Shown: positions 24,686-33,993, counted from the stretch's first letter. The stretch: 34,308 bases of DNA from Candidatus Scalindua sp. (GCA_024654465.1 JANLHC010000133.1:1-34308); one strand, 5' to 3'. Notes: generated from the sequence alone by a model not told the origin. Numbers and translations: made by a program.

Positions 24686-26770
24686 TCAGTGTCTCAACGC
24701 TTCAGTAATTTGCGGTACAATCTCTTCCGCATTTCCAACCATGTAGTAATCAGAATGCTTAAAAATAGGTGCCAGTGGATCAGAATTAATGGCTACAATT
24801 ATTTCGGAATTTTCAATACCAATTAAGTGTTGTATAGCACCTGAAATTCCGAGCGCTATATAAAGCCTGGGACTGACAGCGGTTCCTGTTTGGCCAACCT
24901 GGTGGGTACGGTTAATAAAGCCTTGCTCTACGGCTGCCCTGGAAGCCCCAAGTTCAACCTGACAGTCAAGTTTCTTTCTAATCACTGCGGCCAAGTCGCT
25001 TACAAGTTTATCATAATTATCCTTGTTCCTGAGACCTCTACCACCTGAAACTACTACATCAGCGTTAGAGAGATTTGCACTTCCACCACTCAATTCGGTT
25101 TTAATAATATCAAACCCGACATCTGATTCGGCAAGAGTAACGCTATGTTCAATTATATTACCCTTTCGGGAATGGTCGGGCCTGTTTTTTTTCATTACCC
25201 CAAGTCTGGCAGTAGCCATTTGTATTTTTGAATCCTTTGTAATAATAGTTGCCATTATATTACCACCGAGGGCAGGACGGGTCTGCATCAATATTGCAAT
25301 ATTGCCTTGTCTTGAATTGTCCCTGATATCCAAACTGGTACAATCAGCTGTTAGCCCACAACCAAGGCGATAAGCAATCATGGGAGCTAAAACTCTCCCT
25401 TGAGGAGTAGCTCCAAACAAAACGATTTGTGGATTATGTTTCTTTATCGCATCAACAACAGCATTCCGGTAAGGTCCGGGCCTGAAATCTTCCAGAAGTA
25501 CATCTTCAATTATGTGAACATCATCTGCACCGGCAGCAATAAGGTCATTTGCCATATGTTTGCATTGGTAACCTGCAATAACAACACCTACTCTTACCCC
25601 TAATGGTTTCGCCAGGTGAGTGGCTTTTCCTAAAAGTTCACAGGTAACGTCATTCGTCTTTTTACCATCATGCTCAGCAATTACCCAGACATCACCGGAA
25701 TAACTGGTCTGTGTCGTCTTATACCCCTCGATCATTTCTTGTAACATTTTTTTAGTTAGTTTTTCCTGGAGATGTTCCTGAACCCTTTCAACAAGGGACT
25801 CATTCAGTTGATCTACTTTGGTGATCCCCAGCTTGGACAGAGCTTGCGTAACCTGTTTATACGCATTGATTTCTTTATCAGTACCTTCATAATTACGCTG
25901 AAACAAACCTCCTGGCCTATCTGACGGAACTATATAATCTGTCTCTTCTCCTTCAAAAGCACCACTCGATCTACCTTTTTTATAGGTCGACACCAACTCT
26001 TTAACAAACTCATCAATATTATGACAATGTTTATTTTTTCTGGCACCCTTCGGTGGTGGAAAAACTCTTGTCACACGTGTCTTAGATCCATCGTAACCAA
26101 ACAATGTGGGTTTTATATCATCTGCGGTCCAATTAATTACTGCAAATTTGTTGGCCCATCGTGAACGCCTAAAAGATGCAAACAATGGGTATTCATAATT
26201 AGCAACTGTTACCACGTATGGTAGCGCCTTAGGACTTACCCACTGATTGCCACCAGAAACGATTTTCTCAATTCGGAACTTACCATTAATAGACTCAACC
26301 TCTGTTGCATATGCAATACAGGGTATTTGTAACTCCTCAGCTATTTGTGCGGGTACCTGAGCGGTATCACCATCAACCGATTGCATACCCGATATCACCA
26401 CATAATCATCATTTCCATTGAATATATCTTTTGCTATTTTCCTTATGGCATATGCTAATGGATTAGCTGTTGCGGGGGTATCTGCACCTCCCAGTACTCT
26501 ATCTGTAAGGAGTACAGCATGGTCAGCACACCGGCTCAACGAATATGTTAATACTTCACTGGATTTTGGTGGCCCCATTGTGAGACAAACTATCTTTCCG
26601 GGTGATAAGTGTTTCATCTTATTGGCAAACGCGAGTGCATCTGCATCAAGTTTGTTGATCACACTGGGTAATGTACCACGTTTTAAGGTACCGGTTTCAG
26701 GATTGAAAGCGTTGCCGGTAATTTGAGTTATGTCGGGGACCTGCTTAACAGTAACAATGTAGTTGCTCAT
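24686..26770 (-). CDS. Fused electron-transfer flavoprotein (EtfB-EtfA in one chain)
   Basis: One 694-residue chain replaces the usual two subunits. Residues about 1-260 are EtfB-like (NYIVTVKQVPDITQITGNAF, DADALAFANKMK, and SGMQSVDGDTAQVPAQIAEE near 127-146). A linker of about 100 charged residues follows. From about 360 comes EtfA (VWVIAEHDG, then GATPQGRVLAPMIAYRLGCG, TRPALGGNIMATI, SRAAVEQGFINRTHQVGQTG, LYIALGISGAIQHLIGIENS, INSDPLAPIF), with the full FAD-binding signature. DGDTAQV is typical of Fix-type/bifurcating ETFs, whereas respiratory EtfB proteins have a different loop. The ATG at 26770 is preferred to an upstream TTG at 26782. With the adjacent ETF-QO it makes a two-polypeptide Fix-like complex. 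Confidence 0.93.
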   Translation of the reverse strand: MSNYIVTVKQVPDITQITGNAFNPETGTLKRGTLPSVINKLDADALAFANKMKHLSPGKIVCLTMGPPKSSEVLTYSLSRCADHAVLLTDRVLGGADTPATANPLAYAIRKIAKDIFNGNDDYVVISGMQSVDGDTAQVPAQIAEELQIPCIAYATEVESINGKFRIEKIVSGGNQWVSPKALPYVVTVANYEYPLFASFRRSRWANKFAVINWTADDIKPTLFGYDGSKTRVTRVFPPPKGARKNKHCHNIDEFVKELVSTYKKGRSSGAFEGEETDYIVPSDRPGGLFQRNYEGTDKEINAYKQVTQALSKLGITKVDQLNESLVERVQEHLQEKLTKKMLQEMIEGYKTTQTSYSGDVWVIAEHDGKKTNDVTCELLGKATHLAKPLGVRVGVVIAGYQCKHMANDLIAAGADDVHIIEDVLLEDFRPGPYRNAVVDAIKKHNPQIVLFGATPQGRVLAPMIAYRLGCGLTADCTSLDIRDNSRQGNIAILMQTRPALGGNIMATIITKDSKIQMATARLGVMKKNRPDHSRKGNIIEHSVTLAESDVGFDIIKTELSGGSANLSNADVVVSGGRGLRNKDNYDKLVSDLAAVIRKKLDCQVELGASRAAVEQGFINRTHQVGQTGTAVSPRLYIALGISGAIQHLIGIENSEIIVAINSDPLAPIFKHSDYYMVGNAEEIVPQITEALRH

Positions 26771-26782
26771 TTTACGTCCCAA

Positions 26783-27102
26783 GAAATTGCTTCTGTGTCA
26801 TAGAGTATTAAGAACAACTTGATAGTAATGTCAGCGACAATAAAGCTTGCATCATAATGCAGTTTAGTCGGCTTTTCTATGCTACATATGTTGGAATACT
26901 AATATCAAGTTAATTTTTAGAGTTTCACAGAATTTATGATGCCTGACACATATGGCATATAAGCCACCGCAACCACCTTTTTCATACAATCTACTCTTTT
27001 TTTTTGTTTTGAAAAGTCTTCATTCTATGTTAAAAATAGCCTAAATTCTCTTTATACGATAACTCTGGAAAGAATTCATGAGAAAGTCATAAAGGTCAAT
27101 TC
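26783..27102. other. Divergent promoter region between etf and aconitase genes
   Basis: AT-rich, with no gene. It must contain the promoters for the minus-strand etf pair and the plus-strand aconitase. One weak candidate for the latter is TTAAAA (27030-27035), a 17-base spacer and TATACG (27053-27058). Neither is strong. Confidence 0.35.
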
Positions 27103-29037
27103 ATGAGTGGTAAAACATTGTCTCAAAAAATATTAGAACAGCACCTTGTAAAAGGGAAACCCATACCTGGTGAAGAGGTAGGTATTAGAATAGATCATAC
27201 TTTAACACAAGATGCGACAGGAACTATGGTTTCTCTAGAGTTTGAAAAAATGGGAATTGACAGGGTACAGACTGAATTATCTGTGTGTTACGTAGATCAT
27301 AATCTGTTACAAACAGATTTTAGAAACATGGATGATCATCTGTTCCTGCAAACGTTTGCTGCAAAGTATGGCGTATTTTTTTCGAAACCGGGGAATGGCA
27401 TTTCACATCAGGTTCATTTCGAGCGCTTTGGAATTCCAGGAAAAACAATGCTGGGCTCCGACAGCCACACCTGTACAGGAGGGGCAATGGGTATGTTAGC
27501 TATTGGTGCGGGGGGATTGGATGTTGCTACGGCTATGGCCGGGGAACCGTATTACCTCAAATACCCAAAAATATTTGGAGTTAAACTAACCGGTAAATTG
27601 CAAGATTGGGTTAGCGGGAAAGATATTATTCTTGAGATGTTGAGACGTCATTCTGTAAAAGGTGGAGTAGGATATATTATCGAATACTTTGGTCCCGGCG
27701 TAAGGTACCTGAGTGCAACAGACCGCGCTACAATAGCAAATATGGGCGCAGAATTAGGGGCGACAAGTACTGTCTTTCCCTCTGACAATCAGACTAAAAG
27801 ATACTTACAATCTCAGGAACGAAGTGACGCATGGGTTGAATTAACGGCTGACAATGGGGCAAAATATGATAAATTGGACGAAATAAATTTGTCCGAACTC
27901 GAACCGCTAATTGCCTGTCCGTCCTCTCCGGATAATGTAAAAAAGGTTAAAGACGTTGAAGGGGAAACTGTTCATCAATGTATTGTGGGTTCCTCTGTCA
28001 ATTCATCTTTTCGTGATCTAATGATGGTTTGCAAGGTTCTGGAAGATAATAAGATTCATGACCGTATATCTTTTGAAATCAATCCGGGAAGCAGGCAGGT
28101 ACTTGAAAACGTAGCAGCCAAAGGTGGTATTATTTCTTTGCTAAATGCAGGAGCGAAGATTCAACAATCGGGCTGCCTGGGGTGCATTGGAATGGGGCAG
28201 GCTCCTGCGTCAGGCACTGTTTCCCTGAGAACATTTCCCAGGAATTTTCCTGGACGTAGCGGAACAAAGGACGACAGAATATATCTGTGTAGTCCTGAAA
28301 CTGCGGTTGCTGCCGGTATATTCGGAGAAATTAGAGATCCCAGAAATCTGGGGACTTATCCCAGAGTGGCAAATCCAAAGAAATATATCATAAACGATTC
28401 AATGATAATCCCGCCAATATCCAATACAGCCAAATTAGATGTCAGGCGTGGACCCAATATCATGCCATTCCCGGATTTTGAAGAACTCCCTTTATCTCTG
28501 GAGTGTAAGGTAGTCCTCAAGGTTGGTGATAATATTACGACAGACCACATAATGCCGGCTGGTAATAATGTACTGCCGTTAAGAAGTAATATCCCCGAAA
28601 TAAGCAAATTTGTCTACAATCAGGTAGATCCTGAATTTCCGGAAAAAGCGAAACTTGCCGGTAATGTCGCAGTTGTAGGAGGAGAAAACTACGGGCAGGG
28701 TTCTTCACGGGAGCATGCTGCGATTGCTCCAAGATATTTGGGAGTGAGGGTGAAAATAGCTAAGAGCTTTGCTCGTATCCATTACTCCAATCTTATCAAC
28801 TTCGGAATCATACCCTTGATCTTTGAAAACCCTGCGGATTACATTTCTATAAAAGAGGGGGATATCATAAGATTTCCAAAAATCAAAGCAGAAGTCTTAC
28901 ATGGAAATCATGTGACTATTGAATTACATGACAAAACTATAAAAACGAGTATTAGTTTAAGCGAAGGAGATAGAAACAAAATTATCTGCGGTGGTTTGTT
29001 AAATTACATAATCAAGAAATCAGAAATCGAAAAATAA
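27103..29037 (+). CDS. Aconitate hydratase, Desulfobacterium type
   Basis: Interconverts citrate and isocitrate. The 644-residue protein has IDHTLTQDATGTMVSLEFEK, MLGSDSHTCTGGAMGMLAIG and INPGSRQVLENVAAKGG, then QQSGCLGCIGMGQAPASG, where two cysteines hold the Fe-S cluster. FPRNFPGRSGTKDDRIYLCS and the swivel domain NYGQGSSREHAAIAPRYLGV with an arginine-serine loop near the end follow. This length and these motifs fit the single-chain 640-residue aconitases of anaerobes rather than AcnA or AcnB. The family GSCTN motif reads VGSSVNSSFRDL here, so the usual third cluster cysteine is absent at that position, though a Cys lies four residues before (HQCIVGSS). Upstream is AAAGG. It is transcribed divergently from the etf genes and precedes the second kor pair. 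Confidence 0.93.
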   Translation: MSGKTLSQKILEQHLVKGKPIPGEEVGIRIDHTLTQDATGTMVSLEFEKMGIDRVQTELSVCYVDHNLLQTDFRNMDDHLFLQTFAAKYGVFFSKPGNGISHQVHFERFGIPGKTMLGSDSHTCTGGAMGMLAIGAGGLDVATAMAGEPYYLKYPKIFGVKLTGKLQDWVSGKDIILEMLRRHSVKGGVGYIIEYFGPGVRYLSATDRATIANMGAELGATSTVFPSDNQTKRYLQSQERSDAWVELTADNGAKYDKLDEINLSELEPLIACPSSPDNVKKVKDVEGETVHQCIVGSSVNSSFRDLMMVCKVLEDNKIHDRISFEINPGSRQVLENVAAKGGIISLLNAGAKIQQSGCLGCIGMGQAPASGTVSLRTFPRNFPGRSGTKDDRIYLCSPETAVAAGIFGEIRDPRNLGTYPRVANPKKYIINDSMIIPPISNTAKLDVRRGPNIMPFPDFEELPLSLECKVVLKVGDNITTDHIMPAGNNVLPLRSNIPEISKFVYNQVDPEFPEKAKLAGNVAVVGGENYGQGSSREHAAIAPRYLGVRVKIAKSFARIHYSNLINFGIIPLIFENPADYISIKEGDIIRFPKIKAEVLHGNHVTIELHDKTIKTSISLSEGDRNKIICGGLLNYIIKKSEIEK

Positions 29038-29342
29038 ACTGAAAATTGAATTTATATCTAACAAAGTAACAGGTAGTTTTATGATTCAAAAAACAAAAAA
29101 ACTACTTGTAGACAAGCATTTTACCATAATTGAGCCGTGAACGGGAACTATAGGAAAGAGTAACTAAAAAAAATTCCATTTAAGAGTAGATATATAGTTT
29201 AATCACTAATATAATTCTGATAAATATTTTACATAAAGGGGAGATTTTCATCTCTTTTTTTTTGTGTAAAATGTATTTACGGTAAAGAAAATTTGTTTAG
29301 TTACCAGGTGTAATGTTATCAGTATTGACAAGGAATTTATAA
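29038..29342. other. Intergenic region between aconitase and second kor pair
   Basis: AT-rich, and apart from a possible terminator near 29241 no site can be supported. A 19-codon frame at 29081-29140 has a weak AGG upstream but no recognisable product. Confidence 0.35.
29241..29263 (+). terminator. Possible terminator after aconitase gene
   Basis: GAGAT-TTTC-ATCTC followed by nine T. The stem is only five perfect base pairs (extendable with wobble pairs), and it lies about 200 bases after the aconitase stop. If real, it separates that gene from the kor pair. Confidence 0.4.
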
Positions 29343-31055
29343 ATGCCATTTGATTTTAATATCACCATCGCCGGTAGTGCGGGACAGGGACTGCAGACAA
29401 TTGCCGGAATTCTCACCAAGGTGCTTGCCAGAAATGGTTATCACCTTTTTACATCCCAGGACTATATGTCCAGAATTCGTGGCGGTCACAACTTCACCAA
29501 TATTCGGGTGAGTGACAAGCCGGTATATGCTCCGACCGTGTCTTCCCAACTACTGGTCGCGCTTGATCAGGAAAGTGTGGAAGTACATTATCAATCTTTA
29601 ACCGGTCCCGCAATCATTGTCCACGATTCCGATACCATAAAAGTAATAAAAGCGCGAAATATTCAAGTCGTTGCGGTTCCCCTGGCAAAATTATCAAATG
29701 AAAGTGGCAGCCCCGTTTATATAAACTCTGTAGCGGCAGGGGTTTTGTTTTCGCTTTTGAGGCTCGACCTTAAAGATCTCGTCGGTTTTCTGGAAACCCG
29801 CTTTGAAGAAAAATCACCGGAACAAATTAAAGGGAATATAAATGCCGCCACAAAAGGATTCACATACACTTCAGAAAATTATCAAAATATTAAAACTACT
29901 ATTGGCACGGTAAGAAAGAAGAACCGGATGTTGATAAATGGGGCGGAGTCAATAGCGATTGGGATGATCGCCGGTGGGGTTCGGTTTATCAGCGCGTATC
30001 CAATGTCACCATCTACAGGAATCTTCATATATATAACCGGTAAGGCCAAGAAGTTTGGAATAATATCAGAACAGGCAGAGGACGAGATAGCTGCTTGCAA
30101 TATGGCGCTGGGAGCAGGGGCTGCAGGTGCGCGTTCCGCTGTCACAACTTCCGGAGGAGGTCTTTCTCTGATGTGTGAAGGTATCAGTCTTGCCGGGGCA
30201 GCTGAAATTCCGGTAGTGATAGCAAATATGCAGAGACCCGGTCCCGCAACCGGGTCTCCAACACGTACCGCACAGGAGGATCTCGACCTGGTTTTGAATA
30301 TAGGTCATGGAGAATTTCCACGCTTTGTTTTTGCTCCGGGTACAGCGGAAGAGGCCTTTTATACCTCCATTCACGCAATGAACCTTGCCGAAAAATATCA
30401 GGTACCCGTGTTTATACTCGGAGATCAGCATCTGGTTGACAGCTCTATTACCCTGGACAAGCTCAATCCAAACAAGGTTAAGTACAAAAGCTATATGGTT
30501 AAAAGCGGCAATCTGAAAAAGCCTTATCTTCGATATAAAAATACGAAGAGCGGTGTATCACCTCTGGCGTATTACGGACAGGATAAGGTAACGTTCATAG
30601 TAGATAGTCATGTACATACTGAGGATGGCCACATTTCCGAAGACATGGTTGTTGCAGAAAAACTGACAGAAAAACGCTTTAGAAAAATTAATGATATGAA
30701 AAAAGAATTTTACGGGCCGCAATATTATGGTCTGCAAAATGCTAAAACAGTTTTAGTGTCATGGGGATCAACGTATGGGGCTGTCAGGGAGACAATAGAT
30801 TATTTGCTTGAGAAGAAAAAGAGCGTAGCAATGATTCATTATAATAAGATATGGCCATTCCCTGTAGAGGAATCGATCAGGCTCCTGAAATCGAGAAAAG
30901 ATATTCGTGTGGTTGAAAACAACTACCAGGCACAATTCAATAGATTGCTTAAGAGGGAAACCAGGATAGATACGGGAGAACCTATCCTGAGGTACGACGG
31001 ACGTCCATTCGATGTGCGGTTTATCGTCAAAAAGTTTGAAAAGAGGCAGAAATGA
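29343..31055 (+). CDS. korA: 2-oxoacid:ferredoxin oxidoreductase fused gamma-alpha subunit, set 2
   Basis: The 570-residue protein has gamma domain 1-190 (FNITIAGSAGQGLQTIAGIL, then SRIRGGHNFTNIRVSDKP) and an alpha domain with SAYPMSPSTGIFIYITGKAK, AVTTSGGGLSLMCEGISLAG, NMQRPGPATGSPTRTAQEDL and HGEFPRFVFAPGTAEEAFYT. Compared with set 1 the substrate loop is YPMSPST instead of YPITPAT, and QRPGPATGSPT instead of QRGGPSTGLPT. The two enzymes are therefore distinct paralogues, probably with different 2-oxoacids. AAGGA precedes the ATG at 29343. The TGA overlaps the korB start as ATGA. Its position after aconitase suggests work on TCA-cycle intermediates such as 2-oxoglutarate, which is inference from context. 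Confidence 0.94.
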   Translation: MPFDFNITIAGSAGQGLQTIAGILTKVLARNGYHLFTSQDYMSRIRGGHNFTNIRVSDKPVYAPTVSSQLLVALDQESVEVHYQSLTGPAIIVHDSDTIKVIKARNIQVVAVPLAKLSNESGSPVYINSVAAGVLFSLLRLDLKDLVGFLETRFEEKSPEQIKGNINAATKGFTYTSENYQNIKTTIGTVRKKNRMLINGAESIAIGMIAGGVRFISAYPMSPSTGIFIYITGKAKKFGIISEQAEDEIAACNMALGAGAAGARSAVTTSGGGLSLMCEGISLAGAAEIPVVIANMQRPGPATGSPTRTAQEDLDLVLNIGHGEFPRFVFAPGTAEEAFYTSIHAMNLAEKYQVPVFILGDQHLVDSSITLDKLNPNKVKYKSYMVKSGNLKKPYLRYKNTKSGVSPLAYYGQDKVTFIVDSHVHTEDGHISEDMVVAEKLTEKRFRKINDMKKEFYGPQYYGLQNAKTVLVSWGSTYGAVRETIDYLLEKKKSVAMIHYNKIWPFPVEESIRLLKSRKDIRVVENNYQAQFNRLLKRETRIDTGEPILRYDGRPFDVRFIVKKFEKRQK

Positions 31056-31906
31056 CAAAAGAAAACCACTTCCATTATTCTGTTGAGAGGGCATGGTGTC
31101 CGGGATGCGGGGATTACAGCATACTTTCTTCGGTAGAAAACGCACTTGCTAATTTGAAGAAAAAACCACATGAGGTGCTCATGGTTTCAGGAATAGGGCA
31201 GGCGGCAAAACTGCCGCATTATATCAAAGCAAATGGTTTCGACGGTTTACATGGGAGGGCATTGCCGGCAGCCTTTGGGGCAAAAGTTGCAAACCACAAA
31301 CTCATGGTGCTTGTTACAAGTGGAGATGGAGACATCTATGGGGAAGGTGGCAACCATTTCATACATGCTATACGCAGAAATATCGATATTACCTTAATCG
31401 TTCATAATAATCAGATTTATGGCCTTACCAAAGGACAGGCATCTCCCACTTCTGATCTGGGAATGGTAACGAAAACTCAGCCCGATGGTGTATTTACCAT
31501 CCCTTTTAATCCATTAGAGATGGCGGTTACTCTGGACGCAGCTTTTGTCGCGAGGAGCTTTTCAAAGGATATGGCGTTTACCACAAAGCTGATAGAGGAA
31601 GGAATTCGCACTCCCGGTTTTTCACTCATCGATGTACTTCAGCCGTGCGTTTCTTTTAACCATGTCAATACTTACAAGTGGTACAGTGACAGGGTGTACC
31701 AACTTGACAATTCCTATGATCCTACAGACAAATCAAAAGCATATAAAAAATCAAGTGAATGGGGAGATAAAATACCGATAGGCGTAATTTTCAAAAATTC
31801 CCGAAAAACCTATCTGGATAATTTTATAAAACATAAGGACCTTCCGTTAATAAAAAGAAAAACAAATATTAAGGAGGTAGATTCATTAATTAATGAACTC
31901 TATTGA
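31052..31906 (+). CDS. korB: 2-oxoacid:ferredoxin oxidoreductase beta subunit, set 2
   Basis: The 284-residue ThDP subunit pairs with the overlapping upstream gene (ATGA). It has WCPGCGDYSILSSVENAL (C16, C19), the ThDP motif SGDGDIYGEGGNHFIHAIRR near 90-109, HNNQIYGLTKGQASPTSDLG, and LQPCVSFNH (C199). At the position of the third cluster cysteine it reads SGIGQAAKLPHY (Gln50), whereas set 1 has SGIGCSGR. This points to a different cluster type or a missing ligand. The same GIGQAAK pattern marks a recognisable subfamily of these enzymes, so it is not a random change. The spacer after the stop has no strong terminator. The role is CO2-fixing or oxidative 2-oxoacid metabolism with ferredoxin. 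Confidence 0.94.
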   Translation: MTKENHFHYSVERAWCPGCGDYSILSSVENALANLKKKPHEVLMVSGIGQAAKLPHYIKANGFDGLHGRALPAAFGAKVANHKLMVLVTSGDGDIYGEGGNHFIHAIRRNIDITLIVHNNQIYGLTKGQASPTSDLGMVTKTQPDGVFTIPFNPLEMAVTLDAAFVARSFSKDMAFTTKLIEEGIRTPGFSLIDVLQPCVSFNHVNTYKWYSDRVYQLDNSYDPTDKSKAYKKSSEWGDKIPIGVIFKNSRKTYLDNFIKHKDLPLIKRKTNIKEVDSLINELY

Positions 31907-32070
31907 ACGGTTTTAGTAGCCAATAACGTTTTAGACTCTTTAAATTTAATACTAAAAACTCTCATTACTTGTATAGGAATTGTGATTCCGATCTCGGTTT
32001 GGAATCAAATACTTTTGTAAATACTTATAATTTCTGAATCTCGTAATTTCATTGCGCTTGTAATTAGATC

Positions 32071-33993
32071 ATGGAAAAAAAGGAAAAAGATCAGGAAACA
32101 AAAAAGGTTTTTGTACTTCGCAAAAGAGCAGAAGGAAAGCTCAAATCCGATGTGATACCAATAGAGAAACTGTCGGATAGAGAAGTCCGTAAACAGGCAC
32201 ATGAGCTTCAGGTACACCAGATCGAACTGGAAATGCAGAATGATGAACTTCGCGAAGCCCAGTTACTGATTGAAGAGTCTCGACAGAAATACTTAGACCT
32301 GTTTGACTTTGCCCCGGTTGGATATTTTACCGTCAGTGAAAAAGGATTGATCCTGGAAGCCAATCTAACAGGCGCTGCAATGCTGAGAACAACACGAAGT
32401 TTGTTGGCTAAAGAACCCATATCAAAATTCATTGTGAGTGAAGATCAAGATAAATACTACCTATACCGCAGAAATATTTTTGATGGGAAACAAACCAGGG
32501 CGTGTGAATTAAAGATGGTTAGGAAAGATGGTACAGTTTTCCATGTACAACTTGAATGTACTGTTTTACACGATGCAGGCGAGGGCTCCAGACAATGTAG
32601 AACATTATTAACTGATATCACCGAACGAAAGTTTGCAGAGAGTAAAGTTGATGCAGCACATGAAGAGATCAAGAAATATAAAGAAAACCTTGAGGCAATC
32701 TTCAAGAGTATCAGGGATGGCATTATTTTGGTAGACAGAGAACTACAAATAGTTGAATTCAATGAATCTGCCAGAAAGATTTGCGGCTTACCTGGTATTA
32801 ATGAAGCCAGGGGTAAAAAGTTTAATTTAGTGCATAAATATTGTGAAGGGGAATGTATTGACGCCCTTATGGAGACAAAAAATACAAAACTTCCTGCAGA
32901 AAGGAATCGCTTTGAATGTTTCAACATTAAGAGGTACAGATGTTTAGTTAGCGTTATCACGTACCCGCTGTTAGGAAACAATAACAAATTTAACGGTTGT
33001 GTCGTCGTCGTGAGAGATGAAACCCGGCTTGCGGTCCTTGAGAGTACGTTACAAGAGCGCCATCAATTTCGTAATATTATTGGTAAAAACGAAGAGTTAC
33101 AGAAAATTTTCTCTTTGATTGAGATGTTGTCAGATACACCGACGACGGTGTTGATTACGGGTGAAAACGGTACAGGGAAGAGGTTGGTAGCTGAAGCATT
33201 GCATTACCATAATAAAGGAGCAGAAAATGTTCCTTTTGTCGTGGTTAGTTGTTCCTCCTTGTCCGACAGTGTACTGGAGAGTGAGCTGTTTGGGCACGTT
33301 AAGGGCTCGTTTACCGGTGCTATCAGTGACAGAATGGGAAGGTTTCAAAAGGCTGAAGGCGGCACTATTTTCCTGGATGAAATAGGAGATATATCAAACA
33401 CTATGCAATTACGTTTACTAAGGGTGCTTGAAGAAAGAGTCTTTGAAAAAGTCGGAGATTCAAATACCATCAAAGCAAATGTCAGAGTGATAGCGGCTAC
33501 GAACCAGGACCTGAGAAAAAAGGTCAGTGAAGGTAAATTCAGGGAAGATTTGTACCACAGACTGAAAGTAGTGGAATTGAAGATACCTCCTCTCAGGGAA
33601 AGGTATGAAGATATTCCCCTCCTGGTAGAGCATTTTATACAAAAACTTAATACGAGATTAAACAAAAACATTAAATCGGTATCTACAAATGTTCAAATAA
33701 TCTTTATGCACCACAAATGGCCTGGAAACGTAAGGGAACTCTATAATACTATGGAATATGCATTTATTACGTGTGATAATACGGTCATCACGATAGAGAA
33801 CCTGCCCTCAGAATTTGAAGACACGAGAGCTCGTGATAGAAGACGTGTAGAAACAGGCAATGTCATCGATCGGCAGCAAATCGTCCAGGCATTAGAAAAA
33901 GCCGGCTGGAACAAGTCCAAAGCCGCACGCTTACTCGGCATACATCGGGTTACAATCTACAAAATGATGAAAAAATTCTTTATAAAAGAATAG
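32071..33993 (+). CDS. Sigma54-dependent activator with two PAS domains and Fis-type HTH
   Basis: The 640-residue regulator has a charged, coiled-coil-like start (35-75), a first PAS domain at about 71-190 (LDLFDFAPVGYFTVSEKGLI, then TDITER) and a second at about 205-320. The AAA+ domain follows: Walker A GENGTGK at 364-370, GSFTGA at 412-417 (family GAFTGA, contacts sigma54) and Walker B GTIFLDEIGD at 431-440. The Fis-like helix-turn-helix is near 603-635 (NKSKAARLLGIHRVTIYKMM). The second PAS domain carries C258 and C262 (HKYCEGEC) plus C283 and C291, a pattern common in activators that sense a redox or metal signal. There is no response-regulator receiver domain, so input is probably direct. 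Its target is unknown; a sigma54 promoter could not be identified nearby. Confidence 0.92.
   Translation: MEKKEKDQETKKVFVLRKRAEGKLKSDVIPIEKLSDREVRKQAHELQVHQIELEMQNDELREAQLLIEESRQKYLDLFDFAPVGYFTVSEKGLILEANLTGAAMLRTTRSLLAKEPISKFIVSEDQDKYYLYRRNIFDGKQTRACELKMVRKDGTVFHVQLECTVLHDAGEGSRQCRTLLTDITERKFAESKVDAAHEEIKKYKENLEAIFKSIRDGIILVDRELQIVEFNESARKICGLPGINEARGKKFNLVHKYCEGECIDALMETKNTKLPAERNRFECFNIKRYRCLVSVITYPLLGNNNKFNGCVVVVRDETRLAVLESTLQERHQFRNIIGKNEELQKIFSLIEMLSDTPTTVLITGENGTGKRLVAEALHYHNKGAENVPFVVVSCSSLSDSVLESELFGHVKGSFTGAISDRMGRFQKAEGGTIFLDEIGDISNTMQLRLLRVLEERVFEKVGDSNTIKANVRVIAATNQDLRKKVSEGKFREDLYHRLKVVELKIPPLRERYEDIPLLVEHFIQKLNTRLNKNIKSVSTNVQIIFMHHKWPGNVRELYNTMEYAFITCDNTVITIENLPSEFEDTRARDRRRVETGNVIDRQQIVQALEKAGWNKSKAARLLGIHRVTIYKMMKKFFIKE

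Noticed and set aside
29081-29140. 19-codon open frame after aconitase
   Set aside because: Too short, with only a weak AGG upstream and no recognisable product; could be chance.
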